A model generated the notes under the pieces. That model was not told the DNA's origin. It saw only the letters and a list, made by a program, of their open reading frames with translations, and made no database searches. The translations under genes were made by a program, and so were the position numbers. Positions 63,341 to 64,000 of a stretch of 64,000 nucleotides of DNA are shown here, one piece after another. Source of the DNA: an uncultured Anaerolineaceae bacterium (GTDB lineage Bacteria > Chloroflexota > Anaerolineae > Anaerolineales > Anaerolineaceae). Each line of letters starts with the position of its first letter. Position 1 is the stretch's first letter. The DNA is taken from contig CALCNO010000032.1 of assembly GCA_937897615.1 (NCBI GenBank), positions 130,949-194,948 on the forward strand. Reading direction: 5' to 3'.

Positions 63341-64000
63341 TTAGTCGGGCAATTGGTACAGTTGTGCCGTCAAAATCTTTGAGCAGCCTGCGGCGGTTAC
63401 CTGCAGGGTCACTGTCGCCGTTCCATCAATTGAGAAATTTGATGACGTGAAATCTGCATCTGTCTCGAATAGGTTACCAACCGTTGCATAGGCAACACTA
63501 TCAAATCCGAAATAATTCTCAGTTGGGGAAGCGCTGATAAAAGTGAGGATTGCCGGGGTTCCCTCGGGCAGGTTATCCATGCTCACATAAAAATATCTTC
63601 CACCTGCGTTATACCAGGTGTTTACAAACCAAATAGAAGTGTCATAAGCACATGTGGGTAATTTGCTTGGATCGGAAACATACTTGATGAACGCGTAAGT
63701 GCCGCTGCCGGTGATGGTGGCGCAGGCGATGGCAGAGTTGGTTTCATCGGGGGTGGTGATGGTGGTGGCTAAGCGGACCCACTTGGCGCCATCCCAAACG
63801 GCCACTTTTCCTCCCCAGCCCTGGTTGATCTCTGTAGCCGAGAGGTTGAAGCAGGCAGTGGCCTTGCCGGAGTCAAATCCGGTGACGAGGATGCCATTGC
63901 CGCCGAACTGAGCTTCGCCATCAGAGAAACCCACGGGGGCGAGCATTCCGCCAGCGAGTTCAACGGTGCCAGGCAGGGAGGCAATGGCTACGACCTCGGT
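63341..64000 (-). CDS. Secreted constant/variable-domain protein, paralogue 7 (N-terminus outside window)
   Basis: 219 codons of an open frame that continues past the window end. The signal peptide and first 35 or so residues are missing. The constant domain DNA is almost identical to that of paralogue 3 from about 63687 to the window end. The variable domain differs: it begins at K-L-P-T-C-A-Y and ends A-A-G-C-S-K-I-L-T-A. The second cysteine is followed by Ser rather than Tyr, unlike the other six. This copy and paralogue 3 show a recent constant-domain exchange or duplication. Confidence 0.75.
   Translation of the reverse strand, partial: TEVVAIASLPGTVELAGGMLAPVGFSDGEAQFGGNGILVTGFDSGKATACFNLSATEINQGWGGKVAVWDGAKWVRLATTITTPDETNSAIACATITGSGTYAFIKYVSDPSKLPTCAYDTSIWFVNTWYNAGGRYFYVSMDNLPEGTPAILTFISASPTENYFGFDSVAYATVGNLFETDADFTSSNFSIDGTATVTLQVTAAGCSKILTAQLYQLPD

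Overview
The window looks like a chromosomal segment of a Chloroflexota bacterium, probably Anaerolineae-like. This is inferred from three things: roughly 60% GC outside a few AT-rich patches, a set of about ten lipoproteins with Thr/Pro-rich linkers, and regulators of the BTAD/SARP-NB-ARC-TPR type beside an NDP-forming acyl-CoA synthetase. No rRNA, tRNA, CRISPR array, transposase or integrase was seen. Every function below is read from motifs and context; no database search was possible.

Layout. 1-2.4 kb: AT-richer, polyprenyl-type glycosyltransferase end plus a GT-C-like membrane protein. 2.4-6.4 kb: a ZIP metal transporter and a tight operon lipoprotein / 38-residue microprotein / MBOAT acyltransferase / SGNH protein. 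The microprotein ends W-I-Y-Q-G-F and resembles DltX, so this looks like an acyl-relay system for a cell-envelope polymer. 6.4-12.1 kb: MazEF-like toxin-antitoxin pair, YfhO-like membrane protein, lipoproteins and a HI0933-type flavoprotein. 12.2-16.3 kb: divergent arsenic locus (arsC, ArsP-like permease, thioredoxin-like protein; arsR, acr3) followed by an ANT(6)-like gene. 16.4-19.3 kb: two UPF0104/YbhN paralogues around a FluC fluoride channel with its own fluoride riboswitch.

19.3-26.5 kb is a replicon-maintenance-like block: a DnaA N-domain protein without the AAA+ motor, a small basic protein, an ExeA/TniB-like ATPase, divergent ParA plus an unusual ParB, an AraC regulator, then a second ParA overlapping a ribbon-helix-helix protein. 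It also carries a repeated 14-bp palindrome, four promoter-embedded direct repeats and a degenerate array of about 25-bp period. It reads like two partition systems with candidate centromeres, possibly plasmid-derived.

26.5-33.8 kb: GrpB, VWA and MerR genes, two TetR genes and a GH13 enzyme with recognisable operators, an SDR, a dUTPase and a channel-like protein. 33.8-50.3 kb: lipoproteins, a four-repeat fibronectin-like lipoprotein, two secreted wall hydrolases (M23 with LysM; CHAP) sharing a duplicated leader and signal peptide, acyltransferases, an UMF1-type transporter, an esterase and an acyl-CoA synthetase. 50.3-51.0 kb: Hsp20 with a structured leader.

51-64 kb holds seven paralogues of a secreted protein family. 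Their N-terminal halves are nearly constant and their C-terminal domains unrelated in sequence but bracketed by cysteines. Among them lie a methyltransferase, a lipoprotein with an overlapping 78-residue protein, and a 1059-residue SARP-type regulator whose divergent promoter carries an 11-bp direct repeat.
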